DNA of 64,000 nucleotides, taken from NCBI GenBank assembly GCA_947488235.1, contig CANLAQ010000009.1:1-64000 (forward strand), given 5' to 3'. Source of the stretch: Flavobacteriales bacterium (lineage in GTDB: Bacteria; Bacteroidota; Bacteroidia; Flavobacteriales_D; Crocinitomicaceae). Made by a program: the position numbers and the translations under genes. This document shows, piece by piece, positions 9,693-18,855 of this stretch (positions are counted from its first letter, which is position 1; the number at the start of each line of letters is the position of its first letter). The notes under the pieces were generated by a model that was given only the letters and a program-made list of their open reading frames with translations, ran no database searches and was not told the DNA's origin.

Positions 9693-10904
9693 ATGAATTT
9701 ACATGAATATCAAGGGAAGGAAATCTTAAAAAGTTACGGTGTAGCGGTACAAGAAGGAATTGTCGTTGAAAAAATTGAAGATGCTGTTAATGCAGCAAAA
9801 GAACTTACTGCAAAAACGGGTACAAGTTGGTATGTCGTTAAAGCACAAATCCATGCAGGCGGTCGCGGAAAAGGAACTGTTGAAGAGACTGGTTCTCATG
9901 GTGTTGTTATTGCTAAAGGAATTGACCAAGTAGAAGAGAAAGTTCGTGGAATTTTAGGTGGACATTTAACCACGCTACAAACTAACGGTAAAGGAAAATT
10001 AGTAAATAAGGTTTTGATCGCTCAAGATGTTTATTATCCCGGTGAATCAGAAACTAAAGAATTTTATATGTCCGTTCTTTTGGACAGAGAGAAAGGTAGA
10101 AATGTGATTGTTTATTCTACAGAAGGTGGAATGGATATTGAACATGTTGCTGAACATACTCCAGAGAAATTACATAGAGAATTTATCGATCCTCGTGTTG
10201 GACTTCAAGGTTTTCAAGCTAGAAAAATTGCTTTTAACCTAGGTTTGTCAGGTGAAGCTTTTAAAGGAATGATCAAATTTGTTTCTTCTTTATACAAAGC
10301 TTACGAGGGAATTGATGCTGCAATGTTTGAAATTAATCCTTTATTCAAAACTTCAGATAATAAAATTATTGCCGTAGATGCTAAAGTTACTTTAGATGGA
10401 AATGGTTTATTCCGTCATCCTGATTATGCTGCAATGCGCGATAAAACAGAGGAAGATCCAACGGAAGTTGAAGCTGATGAAGCGGGATTGAATTTTGTGA
10501 AATTAGATGGAAATGTGGGTTGTATGGTAAACGGTGCCGGTTTGGCAATGGCTACCATGGATATCATTAAGCTGTCTGGTGGGAATCCAGCGAATTTCTT
10601 AGATGTTGGAGGTACAGCTAACGCAGAACGCGTTGAAAAAGCATTTCACATCATACTTAAAGATCCAAATGTAAAGGCAATTTTGATTAATATCTTTGGT
10701 GGAATAGTGCGTTGTGATCGCGTTGCTCAAGGTATTGTTGATGCATATAAAAATATTGGTGAAATACCAGTTCCGATTATAGTTCGCTTACAAGGAACGA
10801 ATGCTATTGAAGCTAAAAAGATTATTGATGATTCTGGATTGAATGTGCATTCAGCAGTTCAATTACAAGAAGCTGCAGATTTAGTGAAAGAAGTATTAAG
10901 TTAA
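9693..10904 (+). CDS. sucC: Succinyl-CoA synthetase (ADP-forming) beta subunit
   Basis: TCA-cycle enzyme subunit interconverting succinyl-CoA and succinate with ATP formation. The 403 residues begin with the family signature MNLHEYQGKEILKSYGV, followed by an ATP-grasp domain (KAQIHAGGRGKGT), FEINPL and the C-terminal CoA-ligase-like domain with the phosphate loop NIFGGIVRCD. The length fits SucC. The alpha subunit gene sucD is not adjacent, which is common in Bacteroidota. It follows the biotin carboxylase by 58 bases and is closed by a strong intrinsic terminator. Confidence 0.97.
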   Translation: MNLHEYQGKEILKSYGVAVQEGIVVEKIEDAVNAAKELTAKTGTSWYVVKAQIHAGGRGKGTVEETGSHGVVIAKGIDQVEEKVRGILGGHLTTLQTNGKGKLVNKVLIAQDVYYPGESETKEFYMSVLLDREKGRNVIVYSTEGGMDIEHVAEHTPEKLHREFIDPRVGLQGFQARKIAFNLGLSGEAFKGMIKFVSSLYKAYEGIDAAMFEINPLFKTSDNKIIAVDAKVTLDGNGLFRHPDYAAMRDKTEEDPTEVEADEAGLNFVKLDGNVGCMVNGAGLAMATMDIIKLSGGNPANFLDVGGTANAERVEKAFHIILKDPNVKAILINIFGGIVRCDRVAQGIVDAYKNIGEIPVPIIVRLQGTNAIEAKKIIDDSGLNVHSAVQLQEAADLVKEVLS

Positions 10905-10920
10905 TTCAATACGATTTTTG

Positions 10921-10947
10921 AACCTCCATTCGTGGAGGTTTTTTTTT
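10921..10947 (+). terminator. Intrinsic terminator of sucC
   Basis: An 8-bp perfect stem AACCTCCA / TGGAGGTT with a TTCG tetraloop, running straight into a T run. On the opposite strand the hairpin is followed by CAAAAATCG rather than a T run, so it acts for the plus strand and not for the converging GT9 gene. Confidence 0.93.
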
Positions 10948-10955
10948 GCCTTTTT

Positions 10956-11918
10956 TTACAGAAGTTGCAATAATCCAATCCCACACTTAAAATGACCTTC
11001 CGGACATGTCTTGTGTCCATGTAGGCCGCAAGGGCGACAAGCAAGATCTTTAATTTCTAGAATTTTAGCCTCATCAGATAAAGGTCCAAATCCAAAATCA
11101 CTTACGGTTGAACAGAAAAACGCTGTAACAGGTGTGTTCATCGCTGAGGCAATGTGCAGTGGACCTGAATCATTTACGAAGGCTCTTGTTGCTCCTTTCA
11201 TTAAGGCCGCGGATTGCATGATACTTAATTTTCCCGCTAAATTTACAGCCTTGACCTTAGATGTTTCGATGATTTGGTCCAATAAGTTCTTATCGTCTGG
11301 ACCACCAATTAAGTAGATGGATGCGCCGGTTTCATTGAGTTGTTTCATTAATTGAACCCATACCGCTTCTGGAGCTTGCTTGGTAAACCATACTGAGGCA
11401 GGCGCTAAACAATAATAGGCTTGTTTTTGAAATTCTTCAACTGATTTTAAGTCTGCATCTTTTGGGTACAATGCCGGTCTTCTGACCGTTGGAATTAACA
11501 AATCACTAATAAGGTTTAAATTGCGATCTACTTCATGCAGACCCTGATCCATTTGATGCGGATAGGCTTTGGAGTATAAAAATGAAAATGGATTTTTTTG
11601 GAAGCCAATTTTTCGCTTCGCTCCAGATAAAACAGTGAGGAGTCCACTACTAGCAAATCGATGTAAATTGATGACAAGATCGTATTTATTTTTTCTAAAT
11701 AGTTGGATTAATCTCAGTATTTCGCTTCTCTTTTTTTTCTTATCAAAGGTAAATACCTGCCTCAAATCGGGGTGATTATTGAGTAATTCTTCATTCCCCT
11801 TTTTTACCAAGAAATCAATTTCGGCTTGAGGAAACTTAAGTTTTAAGTTGGCAATTAATGGCGTTGCTAAAATTACATCACCTAAAAAAGCAGTTTGAAT
11901 GATAAGGACTTTTTTCAT
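10956..11918 (-). CDS. Glycosyltransferase family 9 (heptosyltransferase-like)
   Basis: Inverting GT-B glycosyltransferase of the ADP-heptose:LPS heptosyltransferase family. The 320 residues show the N-terminal phosphate-loop start LIIQTAFLGDVILATPL, the LVINLHRFASS segment, APASVWFTKQAPEAVW, the acceptor-domain VNDSGPLHIASA motif and a C-terminal cysteine cluster ACRPCGLHGHKTCPEGHFKC, which is common in Bacteroidota members. It probably adds a sugar to lipopolysaccharide or another envelope glycan on the cytoplasmic face. Its ATG follows the stop of the upstream T9SS protein without a gap, so the two are co-transcribed. Confidence 0.9.
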   Translation of the reverse strand: MKKVLIIQTAFLGDVILATPLIANLKLKFPQAEIDFLVKKGNEELLNNHPDLRQVFTFDKKKKRSEILRLIQLFRKNKYDLVINLHRFASSGLLTVLSGAKRKIGFQKNPFSFLYSKAYPHQMDQGLHEVDRNLNLISDLLIPTVRRPALYPKDADLKSVEEFQKQAYYCLAPASVWFTKQAPEAVWVQLMKQLNETGASIYLIGGPDDKNLLDQIIETSKVKAVNLAGKLSIMQSAALMKGATRAFVNDSGPLHIASAMNTPVTAFFCSTVSDFGFGPLSDEAKILEIKDLACRPCGLHGHKTCPEGHFKCGIGLLQLL

Positions 11919-14900
11919 TTATCGAATTAAACTTACAAATCCTCTTTTAATAACCTCTTTTCCTGTGGCGTCATGAATTTCTACAATGTAGACAAAGTTA
12001 TCATTGCTTGCTTCATTTCCGTTACTCAATTTTCCATCCCAACCTATATTTGGATTATTTGTTTCAAAAACAATATTTCCCCAACGGTCTATTATAGTTA
12101 GAAGGTAATCTTTAGGATCAATATTGGTGAGCACTGGAAGGAAAACAGAATTGATTCCATCAGGATAAAAAGCATTTGGGATATAAATGATAGGGGCATA
12201 GCTCAAACAAAATACATTCGACTTACTGACTTCATAAAATCCATAGGAATTTAATACTTCGTGAGCGGTTACATAGTAACAGATTTCACCTGGATATTGA
12301 CTTGAGTTAACAGTGTCGAGCGTACTTCTTTCTCCAGAATTACTCGTTCCAATAGCTTGACTGATTCCTGTATTTTTGTTCAATCTAAAAATTTCATAAT
12401 ATTCAACAGTTCCATCAAATCCTTCGTATGGAGTCCAGTTGAGATAGTTTATTTGTGTCATCTCATCTGCAATTCCCGTTAAATACATCGTGGTAACTAG
12501 GTTCGAATAGCCACCTGCATTAGTGCAACTATCCACATATTGACTTCTATAGGTAGATGGTTTTATTTCTGCATCGGCATTAACATCTGTAAATTGCGCT
12601 GTATTTCCAATCACGGTACTTTGTCCAATTACTTCAAAATTTCCAACTGAATTTAATTTTTCAAAAATAACTTCTTTTACCCCAACTGTCCCGTCAATGT
12701 ATACGCTTAAATCGACAGAATTCCCTTGAACAGTAGCCAACTTTAAATAGTGATATGCTGGTTGTTGAGGCAATGGAATATCAACAACAAATGGATTTGA
12801 TAGGGAGCTTTGTCCATTGCTTAAATTGGCTTGCACATATATTTGATATTGCTGTCCCCCTGTTAATGGTATAGTTGCTTGATTGTTGTCACTACTTCCC
12901 AGATAAATTAAGGTACCATTTTCAAAACTATAAAGGTTATAGTTAACGATACTTTGTCCTCCGTAGGCATTCCAATTTAGATTAACGGATTGTCCGCACA
13001 TATCGGCAATTCCCGTACAAAAAACAGTAGTGTTAATAGCTCCTTTTGCTGAGGTTTGAAATGTAATTGGGACTGCATTGGTATAACAAGAGTCAAAAGC
13101 AGCAACGGAATAGGACAGAGGTCCTTGTGAATAATCTGCTTGATAAATGTAACTAGTGTTTGAAATTCCCCAAACGGTATCCAACTCAAATAAAATTCCA
13201 TTTTGATCAAAAGTATAGATTACATAACCATAGGTGTCTTCCTGTTGGTTTTGATTCCAAGTTAGGACTAGATTGTTATTGTTATTCGGGTCAAATCCGA
13301 CACTTTGAATCATTGGAATATTCGGTGTCATCATGTCCTCAAAATCATCATGAGGAATATTACTTGTAAAATTACAAGGTGCATTAGGCAATACGATTTG
13401 ATATCCTAGATTCGCTTGACAAATGTCTATGGTGTCTTTGTACTGTGTGGTATTGTAATCGACACTGTCTATTAATTGAAAGACTCCAGCTGGATATTCT
13501 CTATAGATATAATAAAAAGCATTAAAGCTATTGAGTGGTGGGTTAATTGCTTGATTCCATTGTAATACAGCGGTTCCATTATTGGGATTAATCAAATTCA
13601 AATGGATAGCCGAAATGGTATCACTATATTTCGTGATGGTTCCGTTACATCCAGATACTACGCCTAGATAATAAGCTTGTGGTGTACTTCCGCCGTTCAG
13701 CAAAAATTGTGTCGTATTGATGTCTGTGATCGTTGCAAGTAAACCGCCCTGTACAGAATAGATTTGATAGGAAACAAAGCTGTTGAGCGGATCGATACTT
13801 GCGGTCCAAGAGATATTGACATTTCCATTTGCATCGCCTTGAATACAATCAATCGACGGAGCAGGAATGATTCCAGGATTGCGAACATTAATTTGCAAAG
13901 TAGCATAGCTAACTTTAGGAACTTGACAATAATTATCTTGTGCTCTGAAAACAAATATATATGGGATCATTTCTGCAGCATCTCCAAAGGCGTTGATTAA
14001 ATGATTGCAATGGGTTTGCCAGGTAAAATCAACGGAGGCGCTTGAGGTTCCTGTAATGGGTAATCCTGTATTTAAAAAAGCACATGGTGTAATATTGCAA
14101 CCTGTATTTTGATTGTAATTGGTTCCGAACATTGGACCGGAGGCTGTGATACTTAAATTTTGATTGCTTCCATCTTGTAATAAATCTAGGTCATTTGCAA
14201 TCAGATTTAAATTGACGAGATCACCAGCATTGACCGTAGTAATAAAAGAACCACTACTAAATGGAGCACTGAAAATCGGTGCGTTATTAGCGGAAGTACA
14301 GGCTGTAATGACCAATTGCATTTCTCTTTCCACTTCAGAAATAAGGATGCCTTGACGATATGATTTCACACTTACTTTAACGGCAAAATTTCCAATGGTA
14401 GAGGAGTTGAAGGTGATTTCCCCATTCTGATGATTGATTAGAGCAGGAACATTAGCAGCATTCATTGAAGCGTTAGGAGTTGGCGATAAGGCACTAAATC
14501 CAGGTTCAAAAGGAACAGGTATTGGATTCAAGGGTGGATTGTAGCTACCCGTTGGGAAATTATTATAGGGAATTCCAAAATCAATATACACAGAATCCAA
14601 ATCTGGATCAATAGCATTCATATTATAACGATAATTGGAACCTGCGCAACTTACAAAATATGGTGCTTGCATAAATACAGGTGAATTATCTACGCAAGTA
14701 CTGTTTTGGTTCAGAGCAAACATCTTTGCCGCTAGTGTAATTCCATAGCTTGCAGGAGAGGTGATATTGGTAAGTGAATTGCTGCGCGAGAAATTTTCAT
14801 AAGTAAATATCCAGCCTTGACTTGGAGGTGTCCCGCTGAGCGTTATAGGATTACTCCTATAGGTAATGCGCTCTATCGCACCTATGCCATTTCCACCTGA

Positions 14901-15200
14901 GGTTCCACTTCCACAATCTAATGGCTGAGGTCCTCCGCTCACTGCAGTGCAGCTTGGCGAAATATCTTCGCGCGAAATATAGGCTAAATTTAAGGTGGTT
15001 AGTGAAGGATGATTCCAGACTCTGAGTGCTTCTGATGCTGTATTGATCTCAGCTCCGTTGCAATCTCGGTAAAAAATTAATTCGAAGATATAGGAATTAT
15101 TTCCAGAACATTTCCATGTGATTTCTCCCCCCATAACATGAGATGCATTCGCAATAGGCACGAAAAAAAACAGGGTAAGTAAAAATAAATATTTCTTCAT
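11919..15200 (-). CDS. Large secreted protein with T9SS type B sorting domain
   Basis: About 1093 residues. I start it at the ATG at 15200 (MKKYLFLLTLFFF), which gives a clean signal peptide ending near ANASH; the longer frame begins 13 codons upstream and would hide it. The mature N-terminus (SHVMGGEITWKC, then FYRDCNG) is a conserved Bacteroidota adhesin-like start. The middle holds several fibronectin-III/Ig-like modules with paired cysteines. The last ~90 residues (YIPNAFYPDG, IIDRWGNIVFET, GWDGKLSNG, ending GFVSLIR) are the gliding-motility-associated C-terminal domain used for export by the type IX system and surface attachment. The exact function, probably adhesion or motility, is unknown. 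Confidence 0.88.
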   Translation of the reverse strand: MKKYLFLLTLFFFVPIANASHVMGGEITWKCSGNNSYIFELIFYRDCNGAEINTASEALRVWNHPSLTTLNLAYISREDISPSCTAVSGGPQPLDCGSGTSGGNGIGAIERITYRSNPITLSGTPPSQGWIFTYENFSRSNSLTNITSPASYGITLAAKMFALNQNSTCVDNSPVFMQAPYFVSCAGSNYRYNMNAIDPDLDSVYIDFGIPYNNFPTGSYNPPLNPIPVPFEPGFSALSPTPNASMNAANVPALINHQNGEITFNSSTIGNFAVKVSVKSYRQGILISEVEREMQLVITACTSANNAPIFSAPFSSGSFITTVNAGDLVNLNLIANDLDLLQDGSNQNLSITASGPMFGTNYNQNTGCNITPCAFLNTGLPITGTSSASVDFTWQTHCNHLINAFGDAAEMIPYIFVFRAQDNYCQVPKVSYATLQINVRNPGIIPAPSIDCIQGDANGNVNISWTASIDPLNSFVSYQIYSVQGGLLATITDINTTQFLLNGGSTPQAYYLGVVSGCNGTITKYSDTISAIHLNLINPNNGTAVLQWNQAINPPLNSFNAFYYIYREYPAGVFQLIDSVDYNTTQYKDTIDICQANLGYQIVLPNAPCNFTSNIPHDDFEDMMTPNIPMIQSVGFDPNNNNNLVLTWNQNQQEDTYGYVIYTFDQNGILFELDTVWGISNTSYIYQADYSQGPLSYSVAAFDSCYTNAVPITFQTSAKGAINTTVFCTGIADMCGQSVNLNWNAYGGQSIVNYNLYSFENGTLIYLGSSDNNQATIPLTGGQQYQIYVQANLSNGQSSLSNPFVVDIPLPQQPAYHYLKLATVQGNSVDLSVYIDGTVGVKEVIFEKLNSVGNFEVIGQSTVIGNTAQFTDVNADAEIKPSTYRSQYVDSCTNAGGYSNLVTTMYLTGIADEMTQINYLNWTPYEGFDGTVEYYEIFRLNKNTGISQAIGTSNSGERSTLDTVNSSQYPGEICYYVTAHEVLNSYGFYEVSKSNVFCLSYAPIIYIPNAFYPDGINSVFLPVLTNIDPKDYLLTIIDRWGNIVFETNNPNIGWDGKLSNGNEASNDNFVYIVEIHDATGKEVIKRGFVSLIR

Positions 15201-15231
15201 GAAAATAACATTCCGAAGTAGTAACGGAATT

Positions 15232-16500
15232 TTAGTCAATAAGTTGCTGTCCAGCAGTAATTACAAGCATTTCTTCCCAAACTAAATATTTATTTGCTAA
15301 GGATTGAATTTCATCTGCTGTAATTTGTTTTAACTTTTTAAGGGCCTCATTGTAAAATGAATAATCTAAACCATGCATTTCGACGCCTAGAAACAAATCC
15401 ATCATGGCAAAAGGTCCGTCTGCAGATTTTAAGGCTTGTCCCAATAAGTAATTGCGTACCAGCTCCAATTCTTCTTTATCTACCAGTTGCTCTTTCATTT
15501 GAGTCATTTCAAATTGGATTTCTTTTAAGGTTGCAGCAGCAACTTCAGCACCTACTTCTGTTCCAATAATAAAATATCCATTGTCCTTCATTTCAGCCAG
15601 AGCACTTCCAATACCATAAGTATATCCTTTGTCCTCTCGAATGTTTTTCATTAATCTACTTCCAAAATAATCTCCAAAAATGGTATTCATGATCACAAAT
15701 CCATGATAATCTTCATGCTTTCTATCAAACATTATTCTACCTATTCTTATTCCTGTTTGAACAGTGGCGGTTTTTTCGATATGATAATTTCCTTTTTGCT
15801 GTTTGAAAATAGGGGTGTTATTTGTTACTTCTTTCCCTGCCCAAGGTTCAAGCAATTGCTCTATTTCTATAAGTTGTTTCTCCTGGAGTCGTCCAACTAA
15901 GGTTGCTTTTAATAATCCATTTCGATAATTAGAATTAAAAAAATCAATTATTTCAGCACGCGTTACCGTTTCATAGTCTTCTATTTCAGTGACCTTAGCA
16001 TAGTTAGTTCCTTCAAATAATCTTTTTTGAAAATCGCGCTGACATAAAAAGTTCACTTTTTCATAACTAACTCTTAAGCGTTGTTTTTTATCAGCAATTT
16101 GTTCTTCAATTTCAGCTTCAGGGAAGCTCGCATTATGCATAGCATCCATTACTATTGTTAGAAGGGGAATGATTTGATCATTCAAAGCATAAACTGATAC
16201 TACGGTATGTTCTTGGCTTAAGTTGATGTCAAAAAAGCCACCCAAATCATCTATATTATTGTGGATATCGGTGGCGCTTTCCTTGCTAGTTCCTGCTAAC
16301 AATAATCCCGAACAAAGAGAAGCAAGTACAGGTCGATCAATGATGGTTCCTGCTTTAAAAAATAATTCTATTCGCGCTGCTTCACTTCCTTGATTTTCAA
16401 TGGAATAAAATGGCGCAATATTTCCTACAAGAACTTTTCTAGGTTCAATGAAATTAATGGTATCAATCTCTTTTAAACGAGGGGCTTCAATTCTATTCAT
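15232..16500 (-). CDS. M16 peptidase-family protein lacking the zinc motif
   Basis: A 422-residue member of the pitrilysin/M16 family. The fold is recognisable (AARIELFFKAGT, LLLAGTS, then REDKGYTYGIGSAL in the C-terminal half, which carries the substrate-binding R/Y pair), but the HxxEH zinc motif and its distal Glu are absent. This is the pattern of the non-catalytic partner in two-subunit M16B peptidases. It overlaps the stop of the catalytic M16 gene just upstream by eight bases, so the two very probably form a heterodimer. No signal peptide is seen, so a cytoplasmic or membrane-associated location is likely. Confidence 0.9.
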   Translation of the reverse strand: MNRIEAPRLKEIDTINFIEPRKVLVGNIAPFYSIENQGSEAARIELFFKAGTIIDRPVLASLCSGLLLAGTSKESATDIHNNIDDLGGFFDINLSQEHTVVSVYALNDQIIPLLTIVMDAMHNASFPEAEIEEQIADKKQRLRVSYEKVNFLCQRDFQKRLFEGTNYAKVTEIEDYETVTRAEIIDFFNSNYRNGLLKATLVGRLQEKQLIEIEQLLEPWAGKEVTNNTPIFKQQKGNYHIEKTATVQTGIRIGRIMFDRKHEDYHGFVIMNTIFGDYFGSRLMKNIREDKGYTYGIGSALAEMKDNGYFIIGTEVGAEVAAATLKEIQFEMTQMKEQLVDKEELELVRNYLLGQALKSADGPFAMMDLFLGVEMHGLDYSFYNEALKKLKQITADEIQSLANKYLVWEEMLVITAGQQLID

Positions 16501-17740
16501 GAGATTGTGTTGCTTTAATTTGTAGTAAAGAACAATTTTCTTTTACAAATAATTGTTTCGATAATTCTTGTAAATGTTCCACTTCAATGGCATTATATAT
16601 TTCGTGTTCCTCATTGATGCCATTGGCATCACCAAGCAGTTCATAATACGCTAAATTCATGGTTCTATTGAGTAATCCTTGTTCTTGAAATTCTCGCGAA
16701 GTTCTAATTTTAAGTTTTAATCTTTTTAATTCTTGCGCTGTAATGGGATTCAATTGAAAATCATTTAAAACCTCCCAAAGTGCGCTATCTAGTTCATCCA
16801 TTGATTTCCCGTTCATCATCTTACCGGAAATAATAAAAAGACCTTGGTCTAAAGATCCTAAAATATAGGCGTTTATGTCTGTTACCAACTGCAATTCTTT
16901 CTTTAATTTCAGGTACAAGACACTTGATTTTTCTTTTCCTAATTCATCAGAAAGCATATCGGCAATATAATATTCTTCAGATTTTCGCTCTCCCATTTTG
17001 AAGGCATAATAAAAAGCATCTGCAGGAACATCTCTTTCATATACAGCTTTTCTAAATTCTGTTTGCTTTGGTTCTTGAGGTAAAATCCTTGCTGGCTTTA
17101 TTCCACCGGGTATATTTCCATACCAATGTTCCACTAGTTGTTTGATATATTCAAATTCAAAATTCCCTGAAATACATAGAATGGCATTGGCAGGATTGTA
17201 GTGTTTTTGAAAAAATGCTTTGACATCATCGAGTTGCACCTCTTCAATATGTTGCAATGATTTACCGATAGTGGCCCATTTATAGGGATGTTTCAAATAA
17301 GCAAGTGGACGCAGCAGCAGCCAATCGTCTCCATAGGGCTGATTTAAATAGCGCTGCTTGAATTCTTCAATAACCACACTTCTTTGTACTTCAAGACTTT
17401 TTGGAGAAAAAGCGAGGGATAACATCCGATCACTTTCAAGCCATAAAGCTGTTTCAATATTTTGAGCAGGTAATACATTATAATAATTCGTAATGTCATT
17501 GCTTGTAAAGGCATTGCTTTCCCCTCCAGCGTTTTGAAGTGGTGCATCGTAGGACGGAATATTCACCGATCCTCCAAACATTAAATGCTCAAATAAATGT
17601 GCAAATCCAGTTTTGTCTTCCTGCTCATCTCTTGCACCAACATCATATAAGGTATTTACTACTGCCATTGGAGTAGAGGTGTCTTTATGGAATATTACTT
17701 TGAGTCCGTTTTTCAACTCAAATCGTTCAAATCGTATCAT
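16493..17740 (-). CDS. M16 zinc metallopeptidase, catalytic subunit
   Basis: About 415 residues starting at the ATG at 17740 (MIRFERFELKNG); the longer frame would overlap the upstream gene. The inverted zinc motif HLFEH is at about residues 48-52, with the distal Glu ligand in VVIEEF (about 125-126), so the protein is expected to be active. The FAHLFEHLMFGGS and GGESNAFTS blocks are typical of M16B processing-peptidase-like enzymes. It begins one base after the stop of the nitronate monooxygenase-like gene and overlaps its non-catalytic partner by eight bases, an operon arrangement seen for many bacterial M16 pairs. The substrate is unknown. Confidence 0.93.
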   Translation of the reverse strand: MIRFERFELKNGLKVIFHKDTSTPMAVVNTLYDVGARDEQEDKTGFAHLFEHLMFGGSVNIPSYDAPLQNAGGESNAFTSNDITNYYNVLPAQNIETALWLESDRMLSLAFSPKSLEVQRSVVIEEFKQRYLNQPYGDDWLLLRPLAYLKHPYKWATIGKSLQHIEEVQLDDVKAFFQKHYNPANAILCISGNFEFEYIKQLVEHWYGNIPGGIKPARILPQEPKQTEFRKAVYERDVPADAFYYAFKMGERKSEEYYIADMLSDELGKEKSSVLYLKLKKELQLVTDINAYILGSLDQGLFIISGKMMNGKSMDELDSALWEVLNDFQLNPITAQELKRLKLKIRTSREFQEQGLLNRTMNLAYYELLGDANGINEEHEIYNAIEVEHLQELSKQLFVKENCSLLQIKATQSHE

Positions 17741-17741
17741 A

Positions 17742-18698
17742 TTAAAATTGAAATTTTGCAGTATTTTGCGCTGCTTTGGCCGCATTAAATTCATTGAGTA
17801 TTTGCATCACTATTTCATTGGCAGGAATAATTGCATCAAGTATTCCAGCAATTTGACCAATTTCCAGTTCGCCATCAATTAGATTTCCTTCAAACATACC
17901 TTTTTTTGCACGACCACGACCTAAAAGTTCTAATAATTGTTCTTTATCAGCACCTTTACTGTAGGCCTCATCGATCAAGTCATAAAAAGGGTTTTTTATC
18001 AAACGAACGGGCGTAAGTTCTTTTAAGGTAAGTATAGTATCTCCTTCATTGGTATCGATAACTTTTTCCTTAAAAGCAAGGTGTGCACTTGATTCATTTG
18101 ATGCGACAAATCGAGTCCCCATCTGAACAGCATCTGCCCCCAAATGAAGTGCTGCTAACATAGTGCTACCATTAGCAATTCCTCCTGCAGCTATTAATGG
18201 AATTTTTATTTTAGAGGCCACCATTGGAATCAGGCACATCGTTGTAGTTTCGTCTCTTCCATTGTGTCCACCCGCTTCAAATCCTTCTGCAACAATTGCA
18301 TCTACTCCTGCTTGTTCTGCTTTAAGTGCAAATTTCACACTTGAAACGACATGAACAACTGTTATTCCATGAGATTTGAGTAAGCTGGTATAGGTATTAG
18401 GATTGCCAGCAGAGGTAAAAACAATGGGGACTTTATATTTAATTATAGTTTGAATATGCTCCTCTATCGATGGGTATAGCATAGGCAAGTTAACAGCGAA
18501 AGGAAGTGAAGTTGCTGCTTGACATTTTTGAATTTGTTCTTCAAGTATTTCAGGGTACATAGATCCTGAACCAATGATGCCTAATCCGCCAGCATTAGAG
18601 ACGGCAGCGGCCAATTCCCAACCAGAACACCAGATCATTCCTGCTTGAATAATCGGGTATTGAATATTAAATAACGCACAAATTCGATTTCTTTCCAT
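17742..18698 (-). CDS. Nitronate monooxygenase / FabK-like FMN enzyme
   Basis: A 318-residue TIM-barrel flavoprotein of the 2-nitropropane dioxygenase family. It has the N-terminal YPIIQAGMIWCSG, the VSNAGGLGIIGSG segment, the FMN-region EGFEAGGHNGRDETTT containing the conserved histidine, PLIAAGGIANG and the phosphate-binding GADAVQMGTRF. The same fold includes enoyl-ACP reductase II (FabK), so nitronate oxidation and enoyl reduction cannot be separated by eye. It is the first gene of a minus-strand chain with the two M16 genes, an adhesin and a glycosyltransferase. Just upstream (18718-18725) the minus strand reads TAATTTCG, a near match to the -7 element. Confidence 0.85.
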   Translation of the reverse strand: MERNRICALFNIQYPIIQAGMIWCSGWELAAAVSNAGGLGIIGSGSMYPEILEEQIQKCQAATSLPFAVNLPMLYPSIEEHIQTIIKYKVPIVFTSAGNPNTYTSLLKSHGITVVHVVSSVKFALKAEQAGVDAIVAEGFEAGGHNGRDETTTMCLIPMVASKIKIPLIAAGGIANGSTMLAALHLGADAVQMGTRFVASNESSAHLAFKEKVIDTNEGDTILTLKELTPVRLIKNPFYDLIDEAYSKGADKEQLLELLGRGRAKKGMFEGNLIDGELEIGQIAGILDAIIPANEIVMQILNEFNAAKAAQNTAKFQF

Positions 18699-18855
18699 TA
18701 TCGCTTTCTTATGGTTACGAAATTACGGAATTACTCGTTTTGTTTTCTTACAAATGGATAGCTTTTGTGATTTATTTGCTTTTGGTTTGAACCTAAAAAG
18801 AAAAAGGGAAATATGGTGCTATTTTTTTCCTTAATTTAGGAGCAAAATTAGACTT

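Noticed and set aside
10921-10947. Bidirectional terminator also serving the GT9 gene
   Set aside because: On the minus strand no T run follows the hairpin.
15201-15239. Longer start of the T9SS protein at 15239
   Set aside because: It adds 13 residues before the clear signal peptide and overlaps the M16 gene.
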